From: JAWLBR01 sp041687495
Lineage (GTDB): Bacteria > Bacillota > Limnochordia > DTU087 > JAAYGB01
Reading direction: 5' to 3'
Assembly (NCBI GenBank): GCA_041687495.1
Contig: JAWLBR010000077.1
Location: forward strand, 1 to 15,282
Length of the DNA stretch: 15,282 nt
Shown here one piece after another: positions 14,374 through 15,282 of this stretch (positions are counted from its first letter, which is position 1; each line of letters opens with the position of its first letter). The notes beneath the pieces are model-generated. The model worked only from the letters and a program-made list of their open reading frames with translations. It was not told the DNA's origin and did not search any database. A program made the position numbers and the translations under genes.

Positions 14374-15282
14374 GTGCGCGTCTTGTTTTTGGATCTAGAC
14401 ACCCTGCGCCCCGACCACCTCGGATGTTACGGTTATCACCGTAATACATCACCGAACCTGGATCGGATCGCCGCTCAGGGAACCCGTTTCACCAATTACT
14501 ACTGCTCAGATGCTCCTTGTCTGCCTTCCCGGGCAGCCCTGATGACCGGTAGATTCGGCATCCACACTGGAGTTGTCGGGCACGGCGGTACTGCTGCCGA
14601 TATGCGCCTTGAGGGCGAGCCCCGGGGCTTTAGGGATCGGATGGCCTTTGAGAACCTGCCGGCCGTATTCCGTCAAGCCGGATTCCGTACCGCCTCCATC
14701 AGTCCGTTTGCTGAGCGGCATGCGGCTTGGTGGTTCTACGCCGGCTTCAACGAAATGTACAACACCGGTAAGGGCGGAATGGAATCAGCTGAAGAAGTTA
14801 CTCCTACTGTGATGAAGTGGCTTAACGACAATGGCAAGGATGACAACTGGTTCCTGCACATTAACTACTGGGATGCCCACACTCCCTATCGAGCTCCGGA
14901 AGAGTTTGGCAACCCATTTGCCGATGATCCGCTACCAGAGTGGCTGACCGAGGATGTCTTGAAGGAGCACCTCAACATGGTTGGACCTCATAAGCCCTGG
15001 GAGATCGCAATGTACGATGACTCCGAGAGCCCACGGTTCCCCCGCCACCCGGGTAAGTTCACCGATATGGCCGGCCTGCGCAAGATGATTGACGGCTATG
15101 ACTGTGGCATCCGCTATCTGGACACCCACATCGGCCAGATCTTGGATACCCTGGAAAAGCAGGGCGTCCTCGATGACACTGCGATCATTGTCAGTGCTGA
15201 CCACGGCGAGAACATGGGTGAGCTGGGTATCTACGGTGAGCACGCCACAGCCGATCGCGGCACCTGTCGCATCCCGATGATC
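14374..15282 (+). CDS. Sulfatase (type I, formylglycine-dependent), cut by right edge
   Basis: The frame from GTG 14374, with AAAGGAG about 9 bases upstream, runs 303 codons to the window edge without a stop. A full sulfatase is usually 450-550 residues, so the C-terminal part is missing. The alkaline phosphatase-like fold is shown by Asp7/Asp9 in LDLDTLRPDHLGCYGYH, Cys49 in CLPSRAALMTGR (the C-x-P-S-R motif whose Cys is oxidised to formylglycine), Asp167 and His169 in NYWDAHTPYR, and Asp276-His277 in SADHGEN. These enzymes hydrolyse sulfate esters; some relatives cleave phosphonate or phosphate esters. The protein starts directly with the first strand and has no signal peptide, so it should be cytoplasmic. 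It probably shares the operon with the importer upstream, which fits hydrolysis of an imported sulfated compound. Specificity cannot be read from this fragment. Confidence 0.9.
   Translation, partial: MRVLFLDLDTLRPDHLGCYGYHRNTSPNLDRIAAQGTRFTNYYCSDAPCLPSRAALMTGRFGIHTGVVGHGGTAADMRLEGEPRGFRDRMAFENLPAVFRQAGFRTASISPFAERHAAWWFYAGFNEMYNTGKGGMESAEEVTPTVMKWLNDNGKDDNWFLHINYWDAHTPYRAPEEFGNPFADDPLPEWLTEDVLKEHLNMVGPHKPWEIAMYDDSESPRFPRHPGKFTDMAGLRKMIDGYDCGIRYLDTHIGQILDTLEKQGVLDDTAIIVSADHGENMGELGIYGEHATADRGTCRIPMI

Overview
The window looks like a chromosomal accessory (nutrient uptake) region of an anaerobic or facultative member of the Bacillota, possibly a diderm lineage such as Limnochordia. The evidence is strong AAGGAGG-type ribosome binding sites before almost every gene, frequent GTG starts, moderate GC, and the gene families present. 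Both solute-binding proteins have signal peptides but no lipobox cysteine, which is unusual for a monoderm Gram-positive and is the reason I suggest a diderm envelope. The taxonomic call is inference. I see no tRNA, rRNA, CRISPR, transposase or phage gene.

Layout. A divergent control region at about 7756-8075 separates a left arm on the minus strand from a right arm on the plus strand. Left arm, in transcription order: a URO-D-superfamily protein (7755-6826), an intrinsic terminator (about 6800-6764), then a five-gene Opp/Dpp-type ABC importer: ATPase D (6611-5562), permease B (5460-4477), permease C (4459-3317), ATPase F (3283-2234) and solute-binding protein (2105-174). A hairpin follows, and then the first 18 codons of a second URO-D-like gene that runs off the left edge (55-1). 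Right arm: a second complete paralogous importer in a different order, solute-binding protein (8076), permease B (10075), permease C (11098), ATPase D (12262) and ATPase F (13265). Next comes a sulfatase (14374) that runs off the right edge.

How the genes may work together. Each importer has one family-5 solute-binding protein, two permeases and two ATPases. These families are named for peptides and nickel, but many bacterial members of this roughly 640-residue solute-binding subgroup carry oligosaccharides, so the substrate is open. The sulfatase has an intact formylglycine-type CLPSR motif and no signal peptide, so it would act in the cytoplasm on something already imported. The URO-D-like proteins belong to the non-haem, MtaA/CmuA-related side of the superfamily, where methyl transfer to or from corrinoid or thiol carriers is known for some members. 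A possible reading is a locus for taking up and processing sulfated and/or methylated oligosaccharides or related compounds. The sequence supports the architecture but does not prove the substrate. I did not find a dedicated regulator. Two dyad sequences in the promoter regions are candidate operators for one encoded elsewhere.
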